DNA from: Sialis fuliginosa
Lineage: Eukaryota > Arthropoda > Insecta > Megaloptera > Sialidae
Reading direction: 5' to 3'
Assembly (NCBI GenBank): GCA_961205875.1
Contig: OY540813.1
Location: 29,483,001 to 29,547,000 of the forward strand
Length of the DNA stretch: 64,000 nt
The notes below the pieces were generated by a model. The model did no database searches and had not been told where the DNA came from. It saw only the letters and a program-made list of their open reading frames with translations. Shown in pieces: positions 12,142-24,037 of this stretch. The translations under genes were made by a program, and so were the position numbers. The stretch's first letter is position 1. Every line of letters begins with the position of its first letter.

Positions 12142-12875
12142 ACAAACAAAAAAAATGAGAAAACGCATGTATCTTTATGTTAGTCAAAATGTAATTCAAA
12201 TAGAAATACAATCATTAATATTTATATCTTTCCAACACATTAATTCTCGAAATTACACGTGCTATATAAAATCGTAACTGTTACATATAAAATATAAATA
12301 TAATAAACTTAAAATCTTTGAACGCACCACTTTAGAAATTCTAGTACAGAAGATAAAACATACCTACTCATGATTTATATTTTTTCTTCGAGATTTTTTT
12401 ATTTGCAGTTTCCTATTGTGCTTCAGTCATGAATAATATTTATATTTTATGTCTTTCTAAATCTTTAATCAAAGCTCTTCTTATTCCAGAGATGATTGTT
12501 ATGATTTTGAATTTTTCATATCGACTTGAAAGCAATGGATATTTTAAAATAAATATTTTTTATAAGAAAAGATAAACTATTATCTTATTCTTTTGACATG
12601 TAAAATAAATCAAAACTTTAAATAATGTATATTTATGATACATTTTAAAATCAAAAAGAAGTAAATATCAATGAATAATGTTTCAATTATTCATTGTTTG
12701 TTTTATGTCCACTTTAAGAAGTAGCTTAGGTCACTTTAAAAACAATCTAATGGCTCAATGAAGAGTGTTTTTAAGTTAACATTTAGTTATATCATTTTAT
12801 TTATTTATTCATCTAGAATACAAAAATTCGATAAAATTTTCTAACAATTCAGTTATACGTTCATATTATGAATTC
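12142..12875. other. Unannotated AT-rich stretch
   Basis: No gene or repeat was recognised. ATTATTCATTG (12666 onward) recurs inverted nearby as a weak hairpin. Confidence 0.4.
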
Positions 12876-12991
12876 TGGTTTCTGGGTATAAGCCGCGTTA
12901 GTTTGCTCATTCTTTTAGCTAATGTTTTGTTAAACATCGAGTAGATAATTTCAGGGTTCTAGTGAAAGCACTTTCTATACCCAGAAGCCAA
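12876..12991. repeat. Short hairpin, 15-bp arms
   Basis: TGGTTTCTGGGTATA (from 12877) pairs with TATACCCAGAAGCCA (ending 12990) with a single mismatch across an 86-bp loop. It is a possible MITE relic. Confidence 0.5.
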
Positions 12992-13266
12992 GATTCACCG
13001 CGGAAGCCTTAAATCTTATATGTACCGACATATTTAATATATGACTAACTGTACTCGTGGTTTCACTTGCATTAATATAAAAGTTTTGTTAGATTTATAG
13101 TATCGCGGTGTTTATTTTAGATCTTTTATTCTACACAATTCTTTACTGCCTACATTATATTTTTCAATATTTAACGGTTTAGGCATCGTATTGCAAAAGA
13201 GCGCGCTGGCAATAAACTTTCTTCTGACTTAATTTACTATTATCGTCACTGCTTATTCCCTAAGTT

Positions 13267-13956
13267 TGCTACACACGTAACCGCAAGCTTGACAAGTATG
13301 CATGATGCATATTTTTGTACAAGCAGTCTGTAGCGTCTGTAGGATAATTTTGCGCAAGCATTTTAATTGTACAAGCCGCTTGAAGATTGATTGAATTTAA
13401 ATCATGCAAGCTTGAACAAGCCACGTTTGCACAAGCGAAACTAAACGTGTGTATCAAAGACGTGCAGGTTTGTACAAGCAAATGTCAGTCGTGAATGAGC
13501 TTGTTAGAATATTTGAATACTTCAGGTTTTCATAACTCCTTCCGGTCACGATAAATTGCAATGTTGCTGTTAATCTTTCGTGGGGGTTATAGCTTACCTC
13601 ATGATCGTATCCTTTTTTTAATTAAAGGTGTTTCTTCATTTATTCTGAGATAATTATGCCAATCACGCGAATATATCTTCAGTTCACTCAGTAAATTAAT
13701 GTGGGAATACGTTTTTCCTTTCATTAACCACTCTTTACATCACATACCACGTTTCTTCTTTCGCGTTTTCCTCTTGTGGACAAGGCAAAAAGCAGCCAGT
13801 GCGAGAACATCGTCGTCCGAGCTTAACATAGTCCAAGCGCAAACTGGCGCTTGTTTAAGCATACTTGTACCGTGTGGTGGTGTCAGGGAAATTTGCGTAC
13901 TTGTACAAAAAGATGGATAATGCATGCTTGTCAAGCTTGCAGTTACGTGTGTAGCC
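13267..13956. mobile_element. TIR element with repeated TGTACAAGC motif
   Basis: TIRs of roughly 38 bp (GCTACACACGTAACCGCAAG and CTTGACAAGTATGCAT on the left, nearly identical inverted on the right) bound about 690 bp. The subterminal zones carry many copies of a (TG)TACAAGC or CAAGCTT word in both orientations, for example near 13317, 13369, 13437, 13474, 13866 and 13900. It is non-coding. The motif architecture is hAT- or Harbinger-like, but the TSD is unclear. Confidence 0.7.
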
Positions 13957-13965
13957 ACATTTATG

Positions 13966-14103
13966 TTATCAAACGTAACAAAATATATACTTACCTGGCA
14001 AAGAATATATCTATGAATTAAAAAAAAGCAAGTACTTAAATTGGATAAGTGGTTCTAGAGTGATCAACGCACTAACGGATAGACAGACAAACAGAGAGAC
14101 GTT
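13966..14103 (-). repeat. Dispersed tail repeat family E, copy 1
   Basis: The reverse complement aligns with 23383-23528: a GTCTGTCTGTC-type start, GTGCG, then AACCACTTAT and the terminal TTTTGTTACGTT. Such tails are typical of the 3' ends of insect non-LTR elements or SINEs. Only a fragment is present. Confidence 0.6.
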
Positions 14104-14129
14104 GCGTTTTATAATATGCAAGGATATAT

Positions 14130-15271
14130 TATAAAGTGTATTTCAACTTGATTAAGACATAAGAAATTTAACATGGGGACAATTAGAAATGTTGTTGTAA
14201 CCTTTAGTCAAATTTAACGATGTGTGATTGGTGCATCTTGAAATGCCGCCTCGAAACTAACTGATAAATTTTAAATTAATCAACAGTATTTTGTTTTCAA
14301 CTTTAATAAAGATTAAAACACATTTATGAAATTAAAGTAAGCATCCTAGATAAAATTATAATAATATTTTTTGGCAGATATAAAGGACCCCGCAGTTTTT
14401 GATAGGGAAATGGCATTCAGTCAATCTCTTTGAAACCAACTGGAAAATATTCTCTAAATCATCCCGATTAAAAGTCTCAATGGTCGCAACCGCCTAAGTT
14501 CTCGAGGTCTCGCGCAATAAGCTGTTTTGTACCTAATACTGCAATAAAAAAATCGATATAGTACAGGATTTCCCAAGTTTAATATTTAATTTATTATAAC
14601 AAATGAAAGAAAACTTTAAATACAAAAGTTGTCAATCTAGACAAGCAGCATATTTTTAAAATAGTTACATTTATATAAGGTGTTCCATAAGTGTGTTATA
14701 AATCAAAGTTATATTTTTATGACAACTAATTTTCTATTGTTTTTATTTTACAATTTAATATTTTTAATACTATCGCTAGTAGCTGGCGCTGACGGCACTA
14801 CACATACCTTAACATGTTTTATAAAAACTTTATTATAATCCATAAAACAATTTGCTAGAACTTGCAAACTTTAACAACATAAAAATCTAGAAATTAAATA
14901 AACAAAACGATACATAAAACTTAATTTCTTTGTTCAAAATATCCTGTACTATATCGATTTTTTTATTGCATTATTAGGTACAAAACAGCTCTTTGCGGGA
15001 GACCTCGGGAACTTAGGCGGTTGCGACCATTGAGACTTTTAATCGGGATGATTTAGAGAATATTTTCCAGTTGGTTTCAAAGAGATTGACTGAAAGCCAT
15101 TTCCCTATCAAAAACTATAAAATACTAAACACTAGTTTATTAAATTTTGTAGCGGCATTTCAAAATGCACCAATCACACATCGTTAAATTTGACCAAAGG
15201 TTACTACAACACTTCTAATTGCCCCCATGTGAAATTTCCTATGTCTTAATTAACTTGGAATAGACTGTATA
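14130..15271. mobile_element. Long foldback element (1.14 kb)
   Basis: The arms, about 14130-14575 and 14936-15271, mirror each other through ATTAAGACATA, TTTAACGATGTGTGATTGGT, CAATCTCTTTGAAACCAACT and CCGATTAAAAGTCTCAATGG, with indels (the right arm lacks a segment). The loop (about 14580-14935) is unique and includes a GC-rich GCTGGCGCTGACGGC patch. No coding is seen. Confidence 0.8.
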
Positions 15272-15720
15272 ACCAGTTTTAAAATATTGCGAATAGTGTA
15301 GATATTATAACATTTGCGTATATTCAAACGTGTATGTATGCGTATATTATTATACTACATTTACTGACATTAGTTCTATTTTTCTCAGCACGTGCGACGT
15401 AACAGATGTGGTTTTATGTTCTTCTATAATTTTATTGATGTTCACGTTATAAATATTTAATTTCTTTTCTATATTTAGTCACTTATACTAAAAAATCAGA
15501 ATAATAAATAAAGTTCCTAAAACTGTGATGGTTTTACTATTATACTAGAATGAAGCCGCAACTTCGCAGCGAATGTCTGCGCAACTCGCTGCTCTAAAAC
15601 GTAGGTACATAATCTCCACAACATTACAATTGTAATTGATTATTCTTATCAGCAAAATATGAATTGTATATTTGTGGTAATATATCTTGGTTTAATTATC
15701 AATATCTTGTGATATGCCTT
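15272..15720. other. Unannotated stretch
   Basis: Nothing recognised apart from a short GC-richer patch near 15550-15600 that has no partner in the window. Confidence 0.4.
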
Positions 15721-15937
15721 TGAGTGCGTTCCGAATTACGCATGAAGCGCATAGAGTACATAGAAACGCGATCCGATTTAAGTATTGTTCGCTTTGACAG
15801 TACTCAATCCCCTAGATTTAACTGAACTCCCCACTCCATCCAGCGCGTTTATTGCATCTATTTCGAACTGAGGCAGTCAAAGCGTTTAACGCGTTGATGC
15901 AGTCTATGCACTTATTTAGCAATTCGGAATGCGCTCA
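15721..15937. mobile_element. Small MITE with GAGYGCRTTCCGAATT ends
   Basis: The left end TGAGTGCGTTCCGAATTA and right end AATTCGGAATGCGCTCA are complementary, and inner GCATAGA and AACGCG blocks also pair. This gives a 217-bp unit without coding capacity. TSD not resolved. Confidence 0.65.
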
Positions 15938-16172
15938 GACAACATCATTTGCAGTTTTTACTTCTCTGTTAGTTTCCATTAATTCCAGTAACCATTTCAT
16001 CACATTTTTATGCATCGAAGTAAGCTGCGCTGATGCAAAACAAATGCCAAAATGTAAGTACTTAAGTAATTTATAATTAAAACGGATAATATTTATGTAA
16101 TAAAATTATTTATTTTCTTTAAAAAATCTATGATAAGTAACAAAATTGAAAATACCTATAAAAAATAAAAGA

Positions 16173-16220
16173 CTACAATAAATGTTCGAAATGTCTTCCA
16201 TTTTCATCCAGGCACAAATC
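16173..16220 (-). pseudogene. Tc1/mariner-type transposase C-terminal scrap
   Basis: The minus strand reads DLCLDENGRHFEHLL then stop. This is the characteristic last motif (C...GGHFEHLL) of a common group of insect Tc1/mariner transposases. The frame closes just upstream, so only about 15 codons of similarity survive. TACAGGGTAGTT on the minus strand near 16283 could be part of the same element's end. Confidence 0.6.
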
Positions 16221-16551
16221 AATTCACCGGCATTTGTTTTGTATTTGTTTCGCATTTGTTTTACATTTTATTGAACTACCCTGTATAATGAAGAAAAATG
16301 ATTCACAAAACACAATACATTTGTAATTTGTTAGAAACAAGAATCCTATATCACATAGAAGACATATAAAGATACAGCACATCTGAGCTGTTATTAAACT
16401 TTATCCCATTTTGTCTTGCAAGTTTTGTTCAGCATAGTTGGCGTTATAACTCTGATTCTCTTATTATCTATTTTTAGAAAACTGTGTACACTGTACAGGT
16501 CACAGATTTTCATATAGAAATAATCTTTAAAACTTTTTGATCTTTAATAAT

Positions 16552-16640
16552 AGCCTGACGATGATTCTGTGAGTCGAAAGCTTGCGCGATTACTTACTCT
16601 AATAAATTTGACGTTTAAACAATTAATTTGTTTTTATTAG
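16552..16640 (+). repeat. Solo copy of the 8.7-kb foldback arm
   Basis: It repeats the order seen at 8758-8846: CCTGACGATGATTCTGTGAG, CGAAAGCTTGC, GATTACTT, then GACGTTTAAACAA and TTTGTTTTTATT. Confidence 0.65.
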
Positions 16641-16849
16641 ATACTTTATATATAATTTTTATATATAAATAAACAAGGAAAGTTTCTGTCTGAATGCTTG
16701 ACCGAAGCAATCTCAAAATTACTGGGCACATTAGCCTTCCATTAGGTGCGCAGTACACTTACGTAGACCACTCATATAAAAACTGTTTTAATTAAAACTT
16801 ATTTTACAAAATAAAATAAAATAACGACAAGAGAAATAAAATCATCATT

Positions 16850-17104
16850 TATGTAATCCTTACCCCGATTGAAACCTCACCCACAATTTCCATTAACACG
16901 GCCACCCTGTTCGTCTTCACCCTGCTATGATCGGCCCATTAGCATCCTCCCACTCCCTCTTGTGTCCCTGTGATCCTAACAAAAAACAAAACTAAACACA
17001 CACACATACACAACACAACACAACACTTACACAACACGAAGAGCTGTCGGAAAAGGCCAAGTACCAGTCGACATATTATATGTCATGAAAAAAAAAAAAA
17101 AAAA
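16850..17104 (+). mobile_element. GC-richer segment ending in poly(A): likely retroposed 3' end
   Basis: About 230 bp of markedly GC-richer, C-rich sequence leads through CACACA/ACAAC low-complexity DNA into GAGCTGTCGGAAAAGGCC and ends with 17 A residues (17088-17104). This is the shape of the 3' end of a LINE or SINE or of a retroposed transcript. No domain was recognised and no flanking duplication was found, so the source is open. Confidence 0.45.
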
Positions 17105-17456
17105 CCTAAACTTATACCCTATTTACACACACGCCCTTTTCAGTAGTTGTTAAAAACGCTTCCTAATATATTCTTATTGTTAGTTTATTAGTTTTAGTGC
17201 AGTATTTTGAGTTATAGCGAATCATAACGGCTGGTCTGCGTATGTATGCTGCGCGCCTAACGGTGTAACTATTTTTGTTGGCCTTCGATTTTTTTATTTT
17301 CATCATTTTTGTAAGAAATGATGGTTATATTTATGGACGTGTATTATATTTTGCTAATTTTAGAAATATAGATATGTTTGACCCAAAAAATACTTAGCAA
17401 GCCATACATAAAGTTTAGGACAATGTTGACCGTACGCGTTTTTCATAATTGCAGAA

Positions 17457-18258
17457 CCCCACAAGTGAAAAATAATACCTAGTGACCTTGTTTTTGTCAA
17501 TGTGATAAGACCTAGGACATCAACCTAACCCCCCCTCACCCCTCGGATTTTTTTTCGACTTTCCTGTAAATAGGCTAGTTAATTCTGTCGAACGTTGCAA
17601 TATATATTATAGAAACCGCAATAACCTAGCAAATATGCATAAAAAGACCATATGATATATGTATATTTGCACTGCATTTTTACCTAAATAAAAATATCTA
17701 ATTTTGATCACCATTTTCATACTTTTTTTGCAACATTTTAGTTGCAATTTTTTTGTATCTCTATATATTAATTATAAATAACATATTGTACTTACCATAT
17801 TTTTATTTAGATGTATCAGGTTTATTATTTAAATTATTATAAAATTTATGACAATAACCCCACAAGTGAAAAATAATACCTAGTGACCTTGTTTTTGTCA
17901 ATGTGATAAGACCTAGGACATCAACCTAACCCCCCCTCACCCCTCGGATTTTTTTTCGACTTTCCTGTAAATAGGCTAGTTAATTCTGTCGAACGTTGCA
18001 ATATATATTATAGAAACCGCAATAACCTAGCAAATATGCATAAAAAGACCATATGATATATGTATATTTGCACTGCATTTTTACCTAAATAAAAATATCT
18101 AATTTTGATCACCATTTTCATACTTTTTTTGCAACATTTTAGTTGCAATTTTTTTGTATCTCTATATATTAATTATAAATAACATATTGTACTTACCATA
18201 TTTTTATTTAGATGTATCAGGTTTATTATTTAAATTATTATAAAATTTATGACAATAA
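17457..18258. repeat. Exact 401-bp tandem duplication
   Basis: Unit 1 (17457-17857) and unit 2 (17858-18258) read identically by eye from CCCCACAAGTGAAAAATAAT to TTTATGACAATAA, with no spacer. The units have no TIRs and no coding capacity. Identity this high means a very recent duplication event or an assembly artefact. Confidence 0.9.
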
Positions 18259-18436
18259 AACGTCTAAAAATGATATTTAACTTTGTTTATTTTTCCAGAA
18301 CAAAATATACAGAAAATCAATAAAAAGTATGTTTTGTATACAAAAGTAGACAGCAATAAACAAAATAGTTCAACTCATTTGAAATAAAAATCAAATTCAG
18401 CTATTATAGGCCCTATTGAAAATGGTCTACGCATTA

Positions 18437-18648
18437 TTCGTGTTTTTTGACGTAAAATAAGATTATTAAATAAAAACTATAAGTTCCTATTTAAAAAAAA
18501 TGATGTTGACTTTCAAATATCCTTAAGGCCATTTATAAATATTACTATTCATTTACCCCCTCACAACTAAATATTTTTGGGTTGAAATATTTTTCAAATA
18601 TGCGATGACTCTGAGTTAAAAATTTATAACATTTTAAATGCCCCACTT
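18437..18648 (+). repeat. Second solo right arm of foldback family B
   Basis: It aligns with 55378-56189 through ATTCGTGTTTTTTGACGTAA, TAAGTTCCTATTTAAAAA, CAAATATCCTTAAGG and TAAATGCCCCA. It is more diverged than the copy at 10400. Confidence 0.7.
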
Positions 18649-20327
18649 TTGAATGGTTATAGTCAAAATTCCTGTATTGAAACCTTGTATACTATAATTA
18701 AATTAAATTAATATTTGAGGTTAATTTTCGTAATTGTTTTTCAATCACGGCAAAGAAGTATAACTTCTACCGCGTGTACATAAGTACACACAGAGGTTTT
18801 AATTATCGATAAAATAACTGTATTTTTTGATACATATCTTAAGTATAGTAGTCAGATGACTATAAAAATATTTTATGTTTGTTAATTCTCTCTTTTGTAT
18901 TCTTTATATACGACATTCATTCTAAATATTCGAATATTTATTTGAAAGAGTAATAAATAAAATGAGTTTAACATTTATAGTATTTGATGGTATAATATTC
19001 GCAGAATCTTCAGTATATTTTTAGTATCTATTCTAATGTGATTTATAATAGTATTAACATTGATTCTTTATACTTTTCTATATATAAGAATTCATTTGAA
19101 ACATTGTTTTTATTTAGCTCATATCGATCAATCAGAAGTCATTTACGACCATAAATGGGCTTTACTCTGATATGTATAATATTTTCCATTTTTTAGGACT
19201 ATTAGAAAGTGACGAAAAAATTTGTCTATGCAAAGTGTGTAAGGGCAAAAATCATCCTTATCAACTCTGGTCCTTCCCAGGGCCGTCGAGAGCCAAACCG
19301 GCCCCGATGAAACATGTCACGCCGAGCCTCTCTATAATGAATTAATATTTTTCCAGAAGTCTTTCGTAAAATGATATGCACACATGTAAACTTCAAGTTT
19401 GATTCAAAATTTGCTCAAATTTAAATCATTTTGATCGATTTTTTGTGAAAACCATATTGTATGTATTCGTAACAAGGAGCCTGTCATGTTAAATTTCTAT
19501 CGACCTTTAATCATGATGAAGATTTTTATACCTGTCATCAACAGAACTATTTTAAAATTTCTTCATTAAAATAATTTTCAATATTATTATTTAGTTATAT
19601 TTTTTTAAATATGATGATTTGCATCGCCTGCATCGCCTTCTTGTTTGGTCCTTCCACTTGTACATTAGTTTCTACCTGGGTTACTTGTTTACGATTTTTA
19701 TAGTTAGGGTTAGTTTTTTCTTCGGCATTAATAGCTAAATAATTTATGTAAAAATAATATGTTTTCAGACAAATATTAAATTATTTTTATTAAAAAAAAT
19801 TAGTGATCCTATTCAGAAGTTTTAACTATGTACCAATACTGTATAATGTGCATACATCAGTATAAGTATTTTATATTAATTATATATTTATTTTTCTTTG
19901 GCAGTAATTTTAACGTGGCTAATTATATTCACTAAATATAAATTAAAATTCAAGACGAATCATTGGATATTTAAATTTATGACAACAGTTTTTAGAAAGT
20001 TCTTTAAAATATTTTACACAAATAAGTATTAGTTTTATTTTGAGTATATAAGCATATTCATCATTAAATAAATCAAATTTTGTTTGTGTAATTGACAAGT
20101 AAGTTAATTTTAACATTAATATTAACAACTAGATATAAGTTATACAATTTGAATTAATGAGCGTATATTAATTACTTATCTATACTTATGTATATACATA
20201 ATTAAAAGTCAAGGTGAAGGTATATTAGTAAAGATTTTAAAGAGAGCGATGCAAACATATAAAATCCTACAAGATTTTATCTATTACAAAGGAATTGTAA
20301 TAATTTCGTTATATTGTAAAGTATTAT
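18649..20327. other. Unannotated AT-rich stretch
   Basis: The only conspicuous item is a GC-rich patch near 19278-19310 (CAGGGCCGTCGAGAGCC and GGCCCC) that can fold back on itself and resembles the end of a DNA transposon, but no partner end was found. Confidence 0.4.
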
Positions 20328-21050
20328 TAGATTGGAAAAATAGTTTTTCAACTATTGCAAAAAATGCAACTATTGTAATTTTTATAACATATCTCCATTG
20401 ATTTCTGGTTTGATTAAACCCAATTTGAAATCAACTATTTGCAACTATTTTACCTTTCCAACTATTTTTAAACTATTTGCTTTTTTTTATCAAACGTTAC
20501 AAATTTTGCATTAAAAAAAAATCATAAAGACAGTTTCAAATAATTATAATTATTAATATTGATTTTTTTTGGTAACAATAAGTTATAGGCCGTTACAATT
20601 TACAATAGTTGTTGTATACCTCAACCAAAAATATTATGTATTTACTATTTACTACTGGAAAAACGGAGAAACTGTGGTTTCTTAGTCACTTAAACTAAAA
20701 ATATACACTTTTACCACAATAAAACAATGTCATTTGACACGTGTTTCGACTTCACATGAAATCAGGTATTGTGAAGTCGAAACACGTGTCGAGTAACATT
20801 GTTTTATTGTGGTTAAGGTGTATATTTTTAGTTTAAATAATATATATTTGTTGTGATTTCCTAATAATTTTGACATGTTTGACACTTTTTACTACGTTGA
20901 CTCACTAATTTATCGATAAAATCGAAAAAAAAATTATTATAGTAAAAAAAATTGTAACTATTTTGATTAAAAATAATTATTTTACGAAAAAAAAAATCAA
21001 CTATATAGTAACTATTTCATTAAAATTAAGAATTATTTTTCCAATCTCTA
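20328..21050. mobile_element. hAT MITE (family C) copy 1, interrupted
   Basis: The right end CCAATCTCTA and left end TAGATTGGAAAAATAG match the complete copy at 33700-34003 (left end missing two bases). Flanks AGTATTAT and TGTATTAT are a 7-of-8 target duplication. Internal words AACTATTGCAAAAAATGCA and ATTTTTAT.ACATATCTCCA are shared between copies. Copy 1 is about 420 bp longer because other sequence, including the foldback at 20691-20836, lies in its middle. Confidence 0.75.
20691..20836. mobile_element. Foldback nested in the family C MITE
   Basis: The arms 20691-20757 and 20770-20836 mirror from TAAACTAAAAATATACAC to CGACACGTGTTTCGACTTCAC with few mismatches around a 12-bp loop. GTGAAGTCGAAACACGTGTC is a wording often seen near retroelement 3' ends, so two inverted tails are possible. 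Confidence 0.75.
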
Positions 21051-22223
21051 TGTATTATATTCACAAAAAACACAATTTTATTAGAATGCAGTTCTGTTAT
21101 ACATCAGTTTTAATATCATGTTATTATATGTTCTGTGATCATATATCATATATCACCTAAACGAAAACACTACACATAGTATAGTTATATACACAATTTA
21201 CCTACATTACATACATTTATTATTACAAAGCAAACGGTTTGAAATTTAATAAAATTATTTATCATTGCATTTATGCACACTATTTTATTCTTATAAAAAT
21301 TTCAATTTAAAATGAAATTCTTTTGTCAGTTTTCTTGCTTTTGAGAATACATAATTCATAGCATATACGAGTGTGTTTTGACGCGAATATTTTGATATAT
21401 TAGCTTTTCATTTATACAATACATATTAAATAAGATTTATTTTAATATTATGTTGATATGGATTTGTTGTATACATTGGATCATTTTTAATCAACTCTAT
21501 GAGAGAAAAACGTTTCAAAACTTATTAAACAGCGTAAGTTAATTTTTGAACAAATGTATTCAAATATTATTTTTTTCTTCGCAAAAGAAGGTTTTGGCAT
21601 TAAAATTATACATAAAAAACTTAAAATTAATCATTAAAATTATTGACGACTATGGTTTATCTTAATTTTCAAAATTTATATAATCTGTGTTATGATAATG
21701 ATAGTTTGACAATTAAAAGTTCACCATAGTTAATAACATTGACAAATATGTATAACATCTAGTAGTTATTTACTGGATTAAATTAACCGTAACATCAGCA
21801 TATTTTAACAATGAAATTGTTAACAATATTATTCATACTTTAATAAATAAATACAAATGTATTTAATTTTTTTTACAACTATTGACAATCTATCGATAAA
21901 TCGACCAACATTTTATGAAATATATCATATATTGGTAATATATAAAAATGAATAATGGCGTAGTTAAAAAAAAACAATGAATATCGAATTTCAGTCATAC
22001 ATATATATTGGAATATAACTTTTTTTTAATGGAATTACCTGTATATTATGATTACAGTTTATAGCTGAAAATGTTCTCTTTATAAAAGTCTAATATACAT
22101 GCAAGATGTTAAAATTGATATAAAACATATAGCCATATATGATCAGATAAATGTTTTCTTTTTTCCGGGATCACAAAACAAACAAGCTTTGGATTGGGAT
22201 GAGACTCTTTAGGTCCACACAAT
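21051..22223. other. Unannotated, extremely AT-rich stretch
   Basis: No element, gene or repeat partner was recognised. Confidence 0.45.
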
Positions 22224-22833
22224 CAACTTCCCAACACGGTATGATTATAAATACTTGAATACTGATTATTTATTGTTTCCATATACATATGTAGTTTACG
22301 TGTATATTTTTTTTAATATGTATATGAAAAATTTAAATGGAATTGGTCAGAAATAAAACTCACCTTTGTATTATGTATATTAGTTTTCTAATATCCTAAT
22401 GTCAATAATATAACACACATTTTTAGAGTAACTAATTTGACAATTTGAATTAAATTGCATTTAAAATTCAAATTTTGAGGGTGGTTTTCGCCTTTCACCC
22501 CTTCTATGGCTGTTTAGGCACGTATAACAAAAAAAAAATACTGAAATACATTTTTCATTATTTGTATTAGAATATTTATACTAAGTTTCAAGTAAATCCG
22601 ACCAAAAAAAAAACTTTACACCGTCTTTCACCCCCTTAGGGGTTGAATTTCGAAAAATCTTTTCTTTCAGATCATAATCACGTCAAGACCCTTCGATTGG
22701 CACCCCAACGAAGTCAATAGCATTTTTTATTTACGATATTTCGTGAACGTAAAAAATGACACATACAAATGAAACATACAAATATGTTGTAATTTTTGAT
22801 TTTGGTTTTTGGACGGGGAAGTTAATACTAAAC
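22224..22833 (-). mobile_element. Dispersed TIR repeat family D, copy 1
   Basis: The reverse complement aligns with 52529-53191 over its full length: TGCACGAAAT-like start region, TTCGTTGG, CAATCGAAG..TCTTGACGTG, GTGTAAAGTTTTTTT, ATTTGAATTTTAAAT and CAATTCCATT. The ends carry TTCCCAACA on the left and GGGGAAGTT on the right. It is non-coding. Confidence 0.75.
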
Positions 22834-23382
22834 ATTTGGTGTTGATAAAAAAGTAAAGTGAAATAAGTAAGGTAATTGAAGGTATGAAATATAAAATCAA
22901 TAAAGATGAAATTCGATTTAAAATCATAACAAAAGTAATATTGTCAATTTCTTAAAGTCACTATCAAATACATGTTATGATGTAACGCTGTACTCCGTGA
23001 CAATGCACAGACCCAACAATTAAAGTGGTATTATCTCAACTTTGCAATGTTACGATTATAGCTAAAGATTTGTACCAAATGTCGCGTGAACATGTAGTAT
23101 TTTGGGGAAGAGAAATCCGAGTGTGCTGTGACGCAACCGCAGCCAACTCCGTGAAATTGTAATGTTAACAAAGAGCAAATGTAAAACAAGAGTATATTAT
23201 ACACGGCATTCAGTTGTTACTAGCTGGTCAGTTTTGATTATGCTTACTATTTAATATTAGATCATTAATAATGTTCTTTAATATAATTAATCTTAGATAT
23301 AATGGTAGTTGACAGTACAGCTTGGAACCCTTATGATTAAAGATCAGGAGTAATTATCCTTAATATACATATTATGTATATA
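22834..23382. other. Unannotated stretch
   Basis: No feature was identified. TGTGACGCAACCGCAGCCAA near 23128 is locally GC-rich but isolated. Confidence 0.4.
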
Positions 23383-23528
23383 AAGCTCAAGGTCTCTCTG
23401 TCTGTCTGTCTGTTCGTTAGTGCGCTTATCACTCGAGAACCACTTATTCGATTTAGGTGGTTTCTTTTTTAATTCATAGGTACATTCTCTGGCCAGGTTA
23501 TAGGCTATATTTTGTTACGTTAGGTAAA
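23383..23528 (+). repeat. Dispersed tail repeat family E, copy 2
   Basis: It begins AAGGTCTCTCTGTCTGTCTG, continues GTTAGTGCGCTTATCACT and GAACCACTTATTCGAT, and ends near TTTTGTTACGTTAGG. Its partner is 13966-14103 on the other strand. It is the tail of a non-LTR element or SINE by analogy. Confidence 0.6.
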
Positions 23529-23660
23529 TCAAGTCGGAAAAAATATCAATTTTTCAATTATTTGGCAAATGGTAGCACTTAAATCTTATTGTTACATTAT
23601 TTTAATTATAAACCAATTCAGTTGTTCCATAGAACCAGTAATATTGAAAAATAATAATAG

Positions 23661-24037
23661 CCAAGAACTTTCTCTGAAAAATTATCTATCTGTTGGTGAA
23701 AATCGCACTAATATCAGTTCAGTAGTTTTCGAGATTAGCGATAAAAATAAGGTTCCTTTTATGTAGGTATAGAGTTAATTAATTGCCCAAAAATTATTTT
23801 TTATGAAAATTGTGAGTGTGTAATATACCTCAAATAATAATAAAGATTCTGTTGGTGAAAACTGTACTAAAATCAGTTCAGTAGTTTTTGAGTTATAGAT
23901 TTTTGTACAATTAATTAACTTTACCTACATAAAAGGAAGCTTATTTTTGTATCTTTTACTGCTAATCTTGAAAACTAATGACGATTTTAGTACGGTTTTC
24001 ACCAGTAGATAAATAATTTTTCAGAGCAGGTTCTTGG
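23661..24037. mobile_element. Foldback element with a repeated loop
   Basis: The arms, about 23661-23785 and 23908-24037, share CCAAGAAC, CTCTGAAAAATTAT, AAAATAAG.TTCCTTTTAT and TTAATTAATTG. The loop contains another direct copy of the TCTGTTGGTGAAAA and CAGTTCAGTAGTTTT part of the arm, so the unit exists here three times. Confidence 0.75.

Noticed and set aside
15852-16076. 74-codon plus frame and an antisense 32-codon segment (QLTSMHKNVMKWLLELMETN)
   Set aside because: The plus frame starts in a MITE; the antisense piece has a plausible acceptor but is too short and lacks a donor, so neither is supported.
22500-22560. TTAGGCACGTATAACA and poly(A) in family D as a retroposon tail
   Set aside because: The A-run is internal; both copies extend beyond it to paired TTCCCAACA ends.
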